This document shows, one piece after another, positions 12,470 to 25,405 of a stretch of DNA of 64,000 bases. A program made the position numbers and the translations under genes. The first letter of the stretch is position 1. Every line of letters starts with the position of its first letter. The notes below the pieces were generated by a model. It was not told where the DNA came from, did not search any database, and saw only the letters and a list, made by a program, of their open reading frames with translations. This DNA is from Epiperipatus broadwayi (taxonomy: Eukaryota > Onychophora > Udeonychophora > Euonychophora > Peripatidae), in assembly GCA_028023455.1 (NCBI GenBank), contig JAQFVV010000036.1, forward strand, positions 4,215,576 through 4,279,575. Direction: 5' to 3'.

Positions 12470-14360
12470 TATTATTTTAGTCATTGCTAATAAATGATTT
12501 TGTATATACCGTTTATAGAATAAACTTATTGTAATTAAGAAACCCAATTTATACAATAGTCAGAAAGTGTTTAAATATACAAGATTATATTGTAGAGCTA
12601 ATATTTCTTTAATTTTTTATTGGATTTTAGACGTTTTTTTATAGCTGCTGTTGTGTGATGTCTTCTTACTATGTGAATATTACCGCAATTTCATTGAGAA
12701 CTAGAAAAAAAATTTAAATTTAAAAAATATATTTTTTATTTATTTCCAAGACTGATCAAGATATTAGTAAAGAAAGGGGGGATATATATATATGTGTAAA
12801 ATATATAAAAGCATATATTACTTGTAAAAAAATCAAAGTTTAAAACCAATCCCTTTATTCTTAAATGGATTGTGACATAAACAAATGAAAATAAGAGAAG
12901 AAAAGTTTTGATGTTTTTAGGACGATGGCTATAATACAACAGAATATGTATAAATCAAATGATACAATCTTCTAAGGTCATGCAAGTCTTCTTCCAATCA
13001 ATTTCTTTTGTGAAAGAAAAAAAAAGTGTCAAAGTTTATTGGAAATCGTTTGCTAGAGATGTCTAACCAACAGACAGATAAATTAAAATATAGATTCGTT
13101 TGATCAAACAGAAAACAGTAAAAGTATCAGAAAATCAATGAACTTTTAAATCATTTACTACTACAACGATTTTATTTTCTAGATTAATCACAGAATAAAC
13201 CATCTTTTAATAAAAATACCATATATACATACACATACAAATGGTTATTTTATTTTGTGAGAAAAATGCATTTTAAGTTTGTTAATGCTTAAAAATATTA
13301 TTTATTTATAAAACCTAAAAAATCTATTTTTTTATGTAATATCAAGCATGTATTAGTAATTTTAATTTTCACAATTTGCAATTTGTTGTAAAGTTATTTT
13401 TGTTTTTATTTTATTAAGCGGTTATCAAAAGCTTTATATATTTATCACAACTAAAACGTAAAAAATGTTTGGTCTACATGAAAAATAAACAAACAAAAGG
13501 GAAAAGCATTGAATATTCTAATAAAAAGTGGATGATAAAAGTGAGATATTATGTGGATTTTAAAGACGTTTCTGAAAATGGTTATCATGAAATAAGCATC
13601 TTAAAAATTACCTTTTAAAATGATATGAATTGTCATATTATTATACGTGTGTGGGGGGATTATAAATTATAAGAATATAAAATTGTAATGTTATAGTTAC
13701 ATAAAGGGAAAGATTAAAAGCTAAAGATTATCACACTATTTATTCAAAATCATATAGATGAATTTAAATTTTATTATTTTTAATGTTTATGTAAAATATA
13801 TTTTTTAAAAATATATTATTACATAAATATAGAGGATTTGAACTCAGGCTTTCAGATACTCTTCAACTATCCACACTATCTCATACCACTTATTTTGCGT
13901 AACAAAATTTGATTAATATCTATGTGTATTAATGAAAAGATATTCCTAATAGGTATATGATGAAAAGATGTTTCTCTAATATATATACAAAAACATAAAA
14001 TACAAATAATTTATTTGAATTTCATTTTTTTGTATGTTTCCTTTAGTTAGTCTTTATTAGTTAGTTTATTTAGTTTTTATATAAACGATAGAATCATTAT
14101 CATTTATACAATCTCCTACTAAGATTTTCCATTTATTAATAATCTAGACTGTAAATAATAAAGAAAACCAATGTATTTCTTTTTTTCTTTTGATTGAAAA
14201 ATAATTATTCGCAATGACAATTAATATTTACGCCAAAACCTATTGGTCAAATTTGTTAATTTATCAAATCACATTTTACCACCATTTTAATATTAAAATA
14301 TATGATCATTTTAAATATTATTCGCTAAAGACTGAAATAATCTTTGTTCTTCTTTACTGC
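12470..14360. other. Anonymous AT-rich DNA with a tRNA-like relic
   Basis: No gene was found. At 13835-13900 the minus strand reads GGATAGTTGA, then GAGTTCAAATCCT about 35 bases later. This resembles the A and B boxes of a tRNA-derived SINE, but the stems are poor. The remainder is AT-rich with chance ORFs only. Confidence 0.4.
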
Positions 14361-14450
14361 TCATTTTTGCGAGAAACTATTTAAAAACTATATATTTTTA
14401 TTTTATCATTTTTGCGATAAACTATTTAAAAACTATATATTTTTATTTTA
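14361..14450 (+). repeat. 45-bp tandem duplication
   Basis: Two adjacent 45-base units (14361-14405 and 14406-14450) differ at one position (GCGAGAAAC versus GCGATAAAC). The unit contains TTAAAAACTATATATTTTTA. This is a recent local duplication with no coding content. Confidence 0.9.
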
Positions 14451-14500
14451 TATATATATAATATAAATAAGATGTCCGTTAATAGAACAAAATTGTTAAT

Positions 14501-14546
14501 CACAATAAAATAATAAATATAACGTTATATTTATTATTTTATTATG
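14501..14546. repeat. Near-perfect AT palindrome
   Basis: Arms of about 21 bases meet at AACGTT (14521-14526), giving a spacer-free cruciform-forming inverted repeat made almost entirely of A and T. It lies between an AT dinucleotide tract and the 45-bp tandem duplication. Confidence 0.85.
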
Positions 14547-14559
14547 ATATATATATATA

Positions 14560-17500
14560 TTACATTTGATTAAATATTTCATTATTCTCTCAATTTTTCA
14601 TGTTAGTGTTTTCAATTAGAGATGCTATAATGTAATGTAGTAGCTAGCAATGTCAGAGTATCTCTCTTAGTAATCACTTAGCAATATCTTAGTAATTACT
14701 TGGACATAATATCAATCAAGTTTAAAACGAAGTATTCACTCTTTTTTTCTAGAAAAAAATGAGAGAAAAAAAGAAATATTTCTAAAGGGAATACAATTTA
14801 AAAGGGGAGAAAAGCATTATAGAAATTAAGCAAAAATAGAAAGAATGATAATGAAATTTCCAAGGTATAGTAAAAAAATAAAACTCAAACAATTTAATAT
14901 TTTTATTACATTAAAAATGCATACAATCAGTAAATATTACAAATTTTATTTTTTTATAATTACAATAAACCAGATAAATAATAAATAAGATAAATTATAT
15001 TTAGGTATAAAATTAAGTATTTAAACTATTAAATGAAATAACTGAAACTTGATATATCCTTCCAGAAGTTCTGCTGAAATAAAACGTAAACTGTGATGAG
15101 TCTTATAGAAATAATTTTATTGCTAAATACATAAATAATCATAACGTATAATTCATAATTTATTTAGTCTGTTTATTTATTGTTTTAAAAAAGAAAATTG
15201 GTAGCAAAATATAAATTAATAAACAAATTAAAAAATAAAGGCAAAAATGTGTAAATAAAATATACAATTTTAAGGCATAAAAATATAATTCAAAATATTG
15301 TTTGTATAAAATTTATACATAATTGTCATAAAACTTCTAAATCTATTACTCAATAATTTCTCCTTAGGCAAAATTAAAATTAAAAAATTGAATAGTTTTA
15401 TTGTTCAGTACTTCATAAAACGTTTAAGCATCTGAGCCCATCCAGATTTGATATTTAACCACTGTACTAAATTACACAATATTTACCAAATTATGTTGAG
15501 GTGTTTTCATAAATACATTATTTTAAAAAAATAAACATTACAATTATATATGTATTAATAAATATATAAAAAAATAACTATGGATTGGGTAGATATTTCA
15601 TGCGTAATCTTTTAAGTTTAATATATATATAAATTAATCTAATAAAGTATTTATAAAATATTTAACAATTTTAATTCTGGTAAAATATCCTTAGTAAAAA
15701 ATGTTTTTTATCAAGGTAATTAATTATCTAATTTTCTGTATGCATATGTATGTAACTGCAAAATTTTTAAAAATATACTTCATACTTTAAGTTTAAACTT
15801 GACTATCAGGTTTGAATTTTCCGGTAGTTGTATCTATATATGATGAAATGCTACATGCAAATTATAAATATCTTTATTTATTAACTAAAAGTTAATATTG
15901 AACATCAGTATTCTAGCTAATTGTAATATATAAAATTTAACTGTAATAAAATATTACATGATCTTCAATATCCAAAACTTGAAAAAAATTTAAAATAAAA
16001 TTATCATTATTATATAATTAATGCAAGGCTAATTTGCTTTTAAAAATAACTGCTTCATGTTAATTTGCTTCTATGGAAAATTTTTCATTAATACATATAT
16101 GTACAATGTATTATTATTGTTTTTTTATGTTTCTACTCTTTTGTACATATTTTTCAAAACATTAATATTTTCTATTATATATATATATATATTAGTCCAT
16201 TTTTTTATCCTTTTGATCCCTCACATAAAAGTCATTTTCAAGGATATAATTCAAAATCTTTGAGAACGTCCATATCATATTTCTATCAGCACTTCTTCAA
16301 ATATTGTCATATACCGTTATATTTCATAAATATTATGAATATTCTTCTAACTGATGTTATTAATTTTCTTATATTTGATATCAAATCTCTTTTTCTTAAC
16401 TTATATTTATTTACAATTTATAACATTAGCAGGTTTAAACATTTTTATGTTAAAATTTTCAAATTTGAAATGTTTTAATTAAATCTAAGATGGTATTTTT
16501 AAGAGATTTTTTTTTGATAATTTATATATATATGGAATAATATTATAATTCGATATCTGTATTTCTTCAAAGCAATATACTGTAATTATATAACTGAATA
16601 TTTATAAATATAGTGATCTGATTACTGTGTTTATAAATATTCAATTATATATATATAATTATGGAACAATACATTTCTTTCACTAATCTTTAGCTAAGTT
16701 TTGATTTGATTTTATATTTACAAAGCATATCTTACAAAAGAGAGTAATACATTGATATATTAACAACAATTATTTCTATGATATTGTCTTTATAAAAGCA
16801 TGAATTCTTTATGTATATAAATCTGTCAATAATATATGTTCAGTAATTTTATTTATTTTGATTTGTTTAGATGTTATACAAAATGCTAAACTAATGACAT
16901 GGTTGTCATTCTAAAATATTATATTTTTAAAATGCATAAAAATATTCATGGACATATTATAAAGTTTATTCAAAATTTAGTAATGATTGTGCATCTGTTT
17001 TATATATGTTTTAAAAAAACAACTACTATTAACAACTAAAATAGTTTTCATGGCCATAAAAATCTATTTATAGATATACATTTGTAAGCTAAATCTATAA
17101 TGAATTGCTAATGATTTACTTTTACATATAACTATGTTAAATGTAAGTTTTATATCACCGAAAATAATTATTTTCTACAAATAAGCACATTTTAATAACT
17201 TGTAGTGTTAGTGTTGAAAAATTAGCTTCAGAGTAAACCCATGATATTCACTAAAATAATTTGAAGCATGTTACAATAAAATCCATTATCCAAGATGTCA
17301 CGACCAGAAAAAAATGTTTGTCACATCCTGATATAGAACTCTTTATTAAACAATTGATATGTAAAAGTGGTTTTTAATAACTTATTTCAAGACAACTGCT
17401 GTCTAATAATTACTTAGAGAAACAATCAAAATCTTAAGAGATTATTAATCAGGCTCACCGTTGCTAAGCGTGGTGATTTGAGTGATTTCTCATTCTTGTT

Positions 17501-18800
17501 TTATTAACACCTTAAAATATCTAGTTACTAATACTGGATAGTTAATTGGCAATTGAAAACTAAAAACGTTCTTAAAATATTAATAATTTAATATTAAACC
17601 AATATCATGAAGGATGGCAAATGCATATTTTCCAAATACAGCAAGAAACTCTTTGTGTTAAATCCTTGTAAAAACAATTTCAAATAAAGTGAACGTTTAA
17701 TGAAAAAAGAGATTCAAAACCTATGGATTGAAAACATTTTAGCAATATTTCGCAGATATGTAGTATATTTGCAGATAAAATAAATATGATGATGATTCTT
17801 ATGGCAATAAAGAAAGCCACAAATAAAATCTATTAAATAAAATTTAATAATTATAAATAAATACTTTCTAACAATATTTAGTGAATTTAGTAGGGCTAAT
17901 GTATGTGTTAAAAACAGGAAACTTTATAAAATATTTTTCTTACTCGCTATCAATATTTTATTCTTAGGAATATTAAATGGATGACAGTAATGTCAATGTC
18001 TCTATAAATAAGACTCCATTCACGTAAATTAATTCATATTTTTATTAAAAAACTAAAGGAGAGATGAGAATATAATCAAATCTAATTAAAAATATAACCA
18101 ACAATGTCAATAACAAGAAAATTCATCACTTTATAATATCAGTTAAATTTTACTCTGAATAAAAATTAAATTTACTAACATAAAAAAAAAAAAAAATTTA
18201 TAATAACTAAATAATAAGATTCAAAGCAATAATAATTCTAAAAATGGACAAAAACACATGTTAAATTAAATAACTTTTGAATAATTTCTATAAGATTAGA
18301 ATGAAAAATGATGGAAACAAAATCACCTCTTAATGTTACAGCATGGTAAAAGACTGACCAAAGACCCCAAAATTTTAATGCACATTTGCAGTGAATAGTT
18401 CCATTTTAATGCTAGTGGTTCAACATTTTATTTCCTATTTTTGTACACAGATAGCAGGAACAATTAAAACTGAAACACAATAATGCTTAATTCCATATCC
18501 GGAAATTATGCAGGTATTTATTACAATAGGTTTTAAAATATAACTTTATTTTAAACTAAGGGTTTTCAATGATTTTCATGTATATATGCTTAACCTGACC
18601 CACTTTGCAATTATATGTAAAGGTTTAATATGGATCATTACATATGTCAGGGAAAGGTTATAGTTGTGAATAGTATAACATAATATACAACTTAGGAAGC
18701 TTTACATGATTATAAAAAGTTATCTCAGTAATTAACACAAATTATGACATCAATTAGTGTTTACATATACATTGAAATAGAATTTTTATACAATAGGGAT
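14560..18800. other. Very AT-rich DNA without recognised genes
   Basis: Many poly-A/T and AT dinucleotide stretches are present. Every ORF (for example at 16057-16478) translates to F/I/Y/L-rich low-complexity peptide. A hairpin lies at 16583-16662 and is listed separately. Nothing else can be supported. Confidence 0.5.
16583..16662. repeat. AT-rich hairpin
   Basis: The arms ATATAACTGAATATTTATAA and its near complement TTATAAATATTCAATTATAT flank a loop of about 25 bases containing TGATCTGATTACTG. The arms are long enough to form a stable stem. It may be a small foldback MITE, but no target duplication is clear. Confidence 0.7.
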
Positions 18801-18809
18801 TTGTGAATG

Positions 18810-19860
18810 CATGTGTATATACTACATTGGGATTTTATAATCTTGATAAGATTTTAGTCTCTTGATACTGGTGTTTTGTGAATCCCTTAGAGTCTTTATT
18901 ATCAGGATTGTGTACTGATGCATAGTATTATGGACTACTTATTGACTGTCTATATGGCATTTAGATTCATAAGATATTTATTGTGGGGTATTATAGCATG
19001 GTTCTGGTGATTATATGCACAGTATGTGATTTGGCATGTCTGAGTTTTGGTTGCATGCATATTAGCTTTGTACTCAGTAACAGTCCAGTGGGCAGTGTAC
19101 AGAGGGGTGTTTTCATTGATGTAGATTGTTTTATTTTTGAATTGTATAAAGCTTATGAAATTGTGTATTGGACTAAGGGTATACTGTGAATATTGTTAGT
19201 TTTAGGATGCAGTATAGGTTTACAGTTATACATGGAGTAACAACTAATGCTACCTAGGAGGCTTTTCATGATCATGAGCAAAGATGTTTATGTTAGAGTT
19301 TATGGAGTCCTTGTTTGGCAAGTGACATACTTGGGAAAAGACCAAAAGGCTGGTTAAGGCCAATGAGCTATTGGTCTCATCTTTTTAAGTGGTCTTTAGG
19401 TAATCTGTTCCTTTTTGGGAAGCCTGGTTCTTTTTTGATTTCTGTGCATTCTGGATCAATGAGTGGAAATTATTGAGTGTCTTATATTGTGAGTGGAATC
19501 TTGTTTTTGATGATGTATGAAAAGTTCAATGCAATTCGAGGTGTTTGACCATGATTATGGTGTGGTATTGTCTATGACAGCTGAAGCATGTTGTAACTAG
19601 GCAACTTGGTTATTTGATCTGGAGCCATTTGGATGAGGTTTGACAAGTGGCATGTGCATTATCTGGTAATATATATATTGTGTAGTCATTGACATATGAG
19701 TTTTGATTCATGAGGAGAATTAGGCACTTTGTCAGAGTGGAAATAAATGTGGATTTGGTCATGGATATTTAAATCAATGCTGCAATGCGTTAAACTTGGA
19801 TATAGTTAAGCTTATTATTTTCTGGGTGAGTAAGTGAGCCCTGAATGGTTTATTCCTATA
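18810..19860. other. Strand-skewed (G+T rich) block of unknown function
   Basis: For about 1 kb the plus strand is visibly rich in G and T and poor in C, with more G than anywhere nearby. No long ORF exists; the 68-codon ORF at 18983 has no recognised similarity. The boundaries with AT-rich DNA are fairly abrupt (near 18800 and 19865). It could be a non-coding transcript, a UTR or a decayed element. Confidence 0.35.
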
Positions 19861-20384
19861 GACTTTGCATATATTTTAAATTTATTGTTATAAAAATTAA
19901 TTATATATAAAATAATAAAATATATATTTTTAATTATGCAAATTTATGCATTAAAATATTTTTTATATCGTTCAAGTAAGATCAGATTATATTTATGTCA
20001 GAAATTTCACATAATAAATACATTTTTAAAAATATTTTTTTCTAAATTTGTTGTTTGGAAAAAATATTTAATAAAAATAAAAGTAAATTTTATATATAAA
20101 ATCGCAGTTGAAACTTAATTTACCTAAGTTTATCCATATCTCAAAGGGTAATAAAAATTTGTCAGCATTTTTTCTCATATTTGGCATAATAAAACAGAAT
20201 TATGTGATAGACAACTATTTTTTTTCTAAGTACAATATCTTAAAATATTTATGATAAAAGATGGAGTTATTTATTAATACTTTACTTTAAGCAAAAGTCA
20301 TCTCATTCCTCTCAACAGAGAAATAATGAAATAAAAAGAATTATTAATTTTATGAAAATTAGCACTACCAGCATATATATATAT

Positions 20385-21420
20385 GATCACTAGATGGAGT
20401 TTTACTAATAGCCCACTAACAAGCTTTGTTTACATAAATGCTGAGAGAGATAGAATTCAATATCTCTTTCATTGTCTCCAACCTTTAGACCATGGTTTTG
20501 AGCTAGTTGGCCCCGTCAGTAAAGTCTTCCTACCCTTTACTGATGGGCCAACTAGCTCGAAACCATGGTCTAAAGGTTGGAGACAATGAAAGAGATATTG
20601 AATTCTATCTCTCTCAGCGTTTATGTAAACAAAGCTTAAACCATTAAGCATCACATGATCACTATTCTGTATACTAGCACATATTTGTTTATAAACAAAG
20701 CAAAACTCTCCATACAGTATTGCCATCCTGTGCCAACCAGAGTAATCAATGAATGCCAGAAGGCTTGTGCATAAAATCCCTATCTAATGCCTACTCATCC
20801 AATATCGCAGGGTGGCAGTACTGTATGGAGAGTTTTGCTTTGTTTATAAACAAATATGTGCTAGTATACGAAATAGTGATCATGTGATGCTTAATGGTTT
20901 AACACCAATCCTGCCTAATAGGATAGTGGTGGTTATGGTTGTTAAAAAGCCAAAGACACCAAAATGTATGGGTGCTGAACTGAGTTCAGACCCATATGAC
21001 TATATAAGCTATTGAGCTTAGATTGAAAATATTTTTTTGTGTTTTCAATTTCATTTTCATAGTTTTGTAGCTAAGTAGAGATAAAAGATGGGTGCTAGAG
21101 GGTTGCATTAGATCCTAAGATTTAGATGCAGTGCTCTCAGATCCAAAGCTCCTCACTGACAATGGCCACAAGCCAGAAACTAGTCTGGGGATATTGGATG
21201 AGTAGGCATTAGATAGGGATTTTATGCACAAGCCTTCTGGCATTCATTGATTACTCTGGTTGGCACACGGTGGCAATACTGTATGGAGAGTTTTGCTTCG
21301 TTTATAAACAAAGCTTGTTAGTGAGTTATTGGTAAAGCTCCATCTAGTGATCATAAAATGCAAGCTAAGAGCAAGTTATGAAATTTATAACTTGTTTTGT
21401 TTATCATATATATATATATA
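20385..21420. mobile_element. Multi-hairpin foldback element in an AT tract
   Basis: The outer arms pair 20385-20430 (GATCACTAGATGGAGTTTTA..) with 21300-21352 (..TAAAGCTCCATCTAGTGATC). Inside, arms 20421-20512 pair with 20545-20636, arms 20637-20730 with 20811-20902, and 20698-20805 with 21191-21296. The last two pairings compete. A short tail (21353-21410) holds a CAAGTTAT/ATAACTTG hairpin and ends in (AT)n. The left end also abuts (AT)n. No transposase is encoded. ORFs at 20383-21015 merely translate the hairpin arms. Relatives lie at 32640-32905, 33168-33395 and 62488-62590. Confidence 0.85.
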
Positions 21421-21604
21421 CCCACTTTCCAATTTAGTTACGTCTATAACTTGTAATAGTCGAAAGTCGGCTAAGCACGTAATGTTTAAAAAAAATGAAA
21501 AAATAAATGAAAACCTTCTTTATGAAACTTTTCTCTATACGGTCTTCATATATTTTTATGACTATTTTTTACAAATATAATGTAATATTTATTATATTAT
21601 TTAA

Positions 21605-21855
21605 TAATGATGATATGAGATGCACTGTAAATTCTCCTTTATCAGAGTCAGGAATCTCACAGTTACCATGCCTAAAGAAGCCTGTTAGCCACTTTACCTT
21701 CCCTTTTTATTTTCCACCCTAAGTTTTTTCCATATTCTTTTTTTATCCTGCTTCATCACATTTCCATAGCATAATCTTTGTCAACTCCATGACCTTTATA
21801 TCTAAATACCCCTTATATTTTTCCAAACCTCGCATAAAAACTAAGAACCTACCTA
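21605..21855 (-). pseudogene. LINE 3' end, copy A (antisense)
   Basis: Read on the minus strand, this matches the last codons and 3' UTR of the LINE fragment at 24880-25524: the coding block TTTAGATATAAAGGT..GAGTTGACAAA, then GTGGCTAACAGG, GAGATTCCTGACTC and a tail resembling GCATCTCATATCATC. Only the extreme 3' end is present, so it is a severely 5'-truncated insertion. It is in tandem with copy B. Confidence 0.75.
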
Positions 21856-22090
21856 AAGATGTGATGTGCTGTGACTTCCCTTTATATGGAGTCAGGAATC
21901 TCTCAGCCACTATGCCCAGAGAAAACTGTTAGCCACTTTACCTTCCCTTTCCATTTTCCACATATCCTTCTCCATTCCATTTCCACAACATAATATTTGT
22001 CAACTCTGTGGCCTTTATATCTAAATTCAACTTATCTTTTCTCAACCCCACATAAAAACCAATAACCCACTTTCTGAATAATAATCAACT
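21856..22090 (-). pseudogene. LINE 3' end, copy B (antisense)
   Basis: A second truncated minus-strand copy of the same LINE 3' end: GTGGCTAACAGTTTTCTCTG, then GGCTGAGAGATTCCTGACTC, ending in a CACATCACATC tail like the one at 25500. Its boundary with copy A falls within the simple tail. Either two insertions used nearly the same site or one insertion was duplicated. Confidence 0.75.
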
Positions 22091-22094
22091 AATT

Positions 22095-24028
22095 GTAACA
22101 AGGCACCAACTATAGAAAATATGATATAATATCCCTAATTTAATGCTTATGTTTTTATCAATTAGACATGAGCATAAAGCTTTTAAAGATTTTCCCTTTA
22201 TGCAAAGCAATATATCACATTTTTCACAATACTAAATTTCATTACTTGTGCTAGCATTCACAATAGAATCTTTCTTTTTTATTAAATGCATGTAATTAGC
22301 TCACTGTTCATGTGAACCATAATTTAAAAATTAAAATATATTGCATAACAAAAAAAATTATATTACTTGTTATTCAATTCTCTGATGCAGCTAAGGATTG
22401 TTAATGGAAAAACACACGTTTTGCAAATGCCAAAATCATTTTTTACTAATACAAGTCTTTTGATATTTACTATAGAGTAATATAATGTAAACTAGCTCAT
22501 CCCTTACTATACTATAACCTGGACTCAAATATGTGCCAAATAAATTAATTTTTTTTTTTTGCAAATGCAACAATTTTTAAGACACATCCACCAATTCATT
22601 TTAAAATAACTACAACAATTTATTTAACACATCTAATGCTGATCAAGAAATGAATATCTGACTTTTTGTGATTAATTGTTAAAGCCATGTTGGAAAACTG
22701 ATCAGACTCTTTCTCTCTCTAACCAATCAGTATTAGAAAGTACTGTCTCTCTTTTATTGTTATTTTATGAGAAATTTTGGTAAGACTTTGGCTCTCAGTA
22801 GAATATTTAAAGTACTATACAGAAAAATAATCAGAATTAATATCAATTCTTTTTTTATTTTGCACTTCAAGTATACAATAGTCAATAATATGTTTAAAAA
22901 TACATATATACAAGCAACAAAGATTACAAATTATAAAATTATCATAGAAAAGTCTTTTTTGGCAAATTATGTTTTTTTTGCCCTTTTCAATATGTCTCCA
23001 GAATACCACCACTTAAAGTACATACAGTGACATCTATAATCTTTGTTCCTAGTATATATGTAGTTTTAAACATATTATTGACTATTGAATATTTAAAGTC
23101 TATTTTACTTTCCTTTTTAAATATATAATATTTTTACTATTTACTTCTAAATGTATATACTAATTAATCACATAGTGAAGTCTAAAGTTATTACAATTGC
23201 TGTAAAATAAATAAATAAATAAATCTATTTACATATTGAAAATAATCTATTTTTATGATAAGTAGCATAATGTAATATAATTTATTGAAAAAAAAATTAC
23301 CTAGAAATACCAAGTTATTAACTATGATGTTAATTTAGAGATAAAAATGACAAAATAATATCACAGCTTATAATAAATTATGTAAATTATCTCCATTAAA
23401 CATATATAAGTCTGGAAATAACAAGCATATTATGAATCACAGTTTATCTAACTAATTAATACATACAAAAAACTTTATTTGAAGATAGAATTAGTAGGAC
23501 TTCAGTTTTACTTTACTATCCTGTGACCACATTTAATGCTGATTTGCCAATTTGCATTCATATTTATGGATAGAAAAAATAATTTGTTAAAAAAATGATT
23601 AAAAGATCAGTAATAAATCATAGAAAGCAACAGAATCCTGCTTACCATGTTATGATGATCAAATAAATTGTTTATGCCCCATAAGTTATTTAAACATTTA
23701 TAATTATTTTTACAACATATTAGTAATAATAATGATGTAAAAATGAAAGTATAAATAGTTACACTTTGATTTTAATAATATATGTTTTCTTATTACAAAT
23801 ACAGGTTAAAGTAATTTGTCATAATAGTAAAAAAAGGAATAATATGGATCTTTTGTAATAGTTTAATAACTATAGCTACAATTTTAAATTTTAAACTGAA
23901 TTTTTCAGACTTATGATGACTTGATATTAATTCATTCACATTTTACAAATGAAGTACAATCAATAAAATATTGTTTTTTTTTTCACCATTATTAAAAAAG
24001 TATAATCACCTTTACTTCCTTTAATTTT
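22095..24028. other. Anonymous AT-rich DNA
   Basis: No gene-like ORF, RNA or element termini were recognised. Overlapping ORFs at 22767-23030 are low-complexity on both strands and are judged to be chance. Confidence 0.5.
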
Positions 24029-24029
24029 A

Positions 24030-24316
24030 ATAATAATAATCAGCAATTAAGCTAATGCACATGTGCATTGTGGATTTTTTAAACTATAAATGAATACTCT
24101 CACTTCCAAACACAAGACAAAGTCTTTGTGAAAGATAGACCCAAATGTTTATGAATGGTCAAGATTGCCTATACATAAACATTTGGGTTGAAAAGTTAGA
24201 TGGATTCATTCTATCTTTTCACAAAGACTTTATCTTGTGTTTGGGAATGAGAGTATTCATTTATAGTTAAAAAAATCCACAAAGGCATGTGCATTAGCTT
24301 AATTGCTGATTATTAG
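24030..24316. mobile_element. Hairpin MITE
   Basis: A 287-bp foldback. The left arm 24030-24152 begins TAATAATCAGCAATTAAGC and contains AATACTCTCACTTCCAAACA. It is the near-perfect complement of the right arm 24172-24316, which ends AATTGCTGATTATTA. The loop is about 20 bases. There is no ORF. The arms differ at only a few positions, so the insertion is fairly recent. AT-rich flanks prevent a firm call of the target duplication and superfamily. Confidence 0.85.
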
Positions 24317-24832
24317 TATTATGGTTTATAAAACATAGTGCTATATAAAATAAATCTCTCATTTATTTAATTTTATAATTTTTTTCTGTATTTAAAAAAA
24401 TTAAATGTGATTTTTAGAATTTTTTCTAGTGTCTAAAGTTTATTTCTAACAAGCAAGCCCAATTTATTGAATTCAAATATAAAATTGTTTTACATAATAA
24501 AATCAAATATTGAAAATTAATAAAAATTGCCACCAGGGAGAACAACCAAAATGCAAAACTGATGAAGAGCTAGGAAAAAAATGTAAATTAACACAGAAAT
24601 TCCCTGTAGCCATTAATAAAAACTTTTCAATTGTTAGTCAAAAGAAAGTTTAATAATTTAAAATTATTATTTTCAGATGTGTCAACATTTTAATTATATT
24701 ATTGGAAAAAAAAGCCTTTTCAATTCATATTTGGTTATTATTTTTGACATTCTGACCAAATATAGATTAAAAACAAGATTTATATGTAAATAGCATATAT
24801 TGTAACAGTCAAAACACGTTTATCTCGTTAAC

Positions 24833-25405
24833 ATGGTGCAGAATTCGACCACCACACAGAACAGCAGCACCATTGAGTACAAAAGATGGGATGATTGTGT
24901 TAAAAGGATTATTGAGTGTTATAGTAGTAAGGAATGGGATAAAAGAATAAATTTATTAATAAAGACTAGGGAGTTAGAGAGATGGAGAAATAGTATGGAG
25001 AGTAAAAAGAGTTTAAATATATATAGAAATAAACAGAATATTAGGTGTGAGTTAATATATGATAATAGTAAGGAAAGTAGTTTATTGTTTAAGGCTCGAA
25101 CGGGATCTTTAGCTACAAAAGAATATACATGTAAATGGAAAAATATGGGTGATTTATTTTGTAAATTATGTAAGGAAGGAATTGAAAATATTAGGCATTT
25201 GTTAATTGAATGTAAATGTTTGAAAACAGAAAGGGTACATATAATGAAGTTGTGGAAAAATAAATATGAAAAGAGTGATTATCCAGAAAGTGAATTATTG
25301 GTTTTTATGCTAGGTTTGGGAAAAGATAAGGGGGATTTAGATATAAAGGTTATAGAGTTGACAAAAATTATGTTGTGGAAATGGAATAGAGCAGATTATG
25401 GGTAA
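24833..25405 (+). CDS. Chimeric ORF: LTR-derived start fused to LINE C-terminal zinc knuckle
   Basis: An open 190-codon frame. The ATG and first 16 codons are LTR sequence; in the intact LTR the same frame stops after 15 codons. The rest is the C-terminal domain of a non-LTR retrotransposon polyprotein. A zinc-knuckle-like pattern, CKLC then HLLIEC (C-X2-C-X8-H-X4-C), lies at about residues 110-128, followed by a basic tail. In LINEs this domain lies after RT and is thought to bind RNA or DNA. RT itself is missing, so the peptide cannot transpose. The ORF is in antisense to the host LTR element. Whether it is expressed is unknown; a fortuitous fusion is the simplest reading. Confidence 0.6.
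   Translation: MVQNSTTTQNSSTIEYKRWDDCVKRIIECYSSKEWDKRINLLIKTRELERWRNSMESKKSLNIYRNKQNIRCELIYDNSKESSLLFKARTGSLATKEYTCKWKNMGDLFCKLCKEGIENIRHLLIECKCLKTERVHIMKLWKNKYEKSDYPESELLVFMLGLGKDKGDLDIKVIELTKIMLWKWNRADYG

Noticed and set aside
16057-16478. Membrane protein genes (F/I/Y-rich ORFs)
   Set aside because: Composition is what random AT-rich DNA yields; no start context, domain or similarity between the two.
20383-21015. Overlapping ORFs on both strands with near-identical peptides
   Set aside because: They translate the two arms of a long hairpin, which explains the identical sequences on opposite strands.
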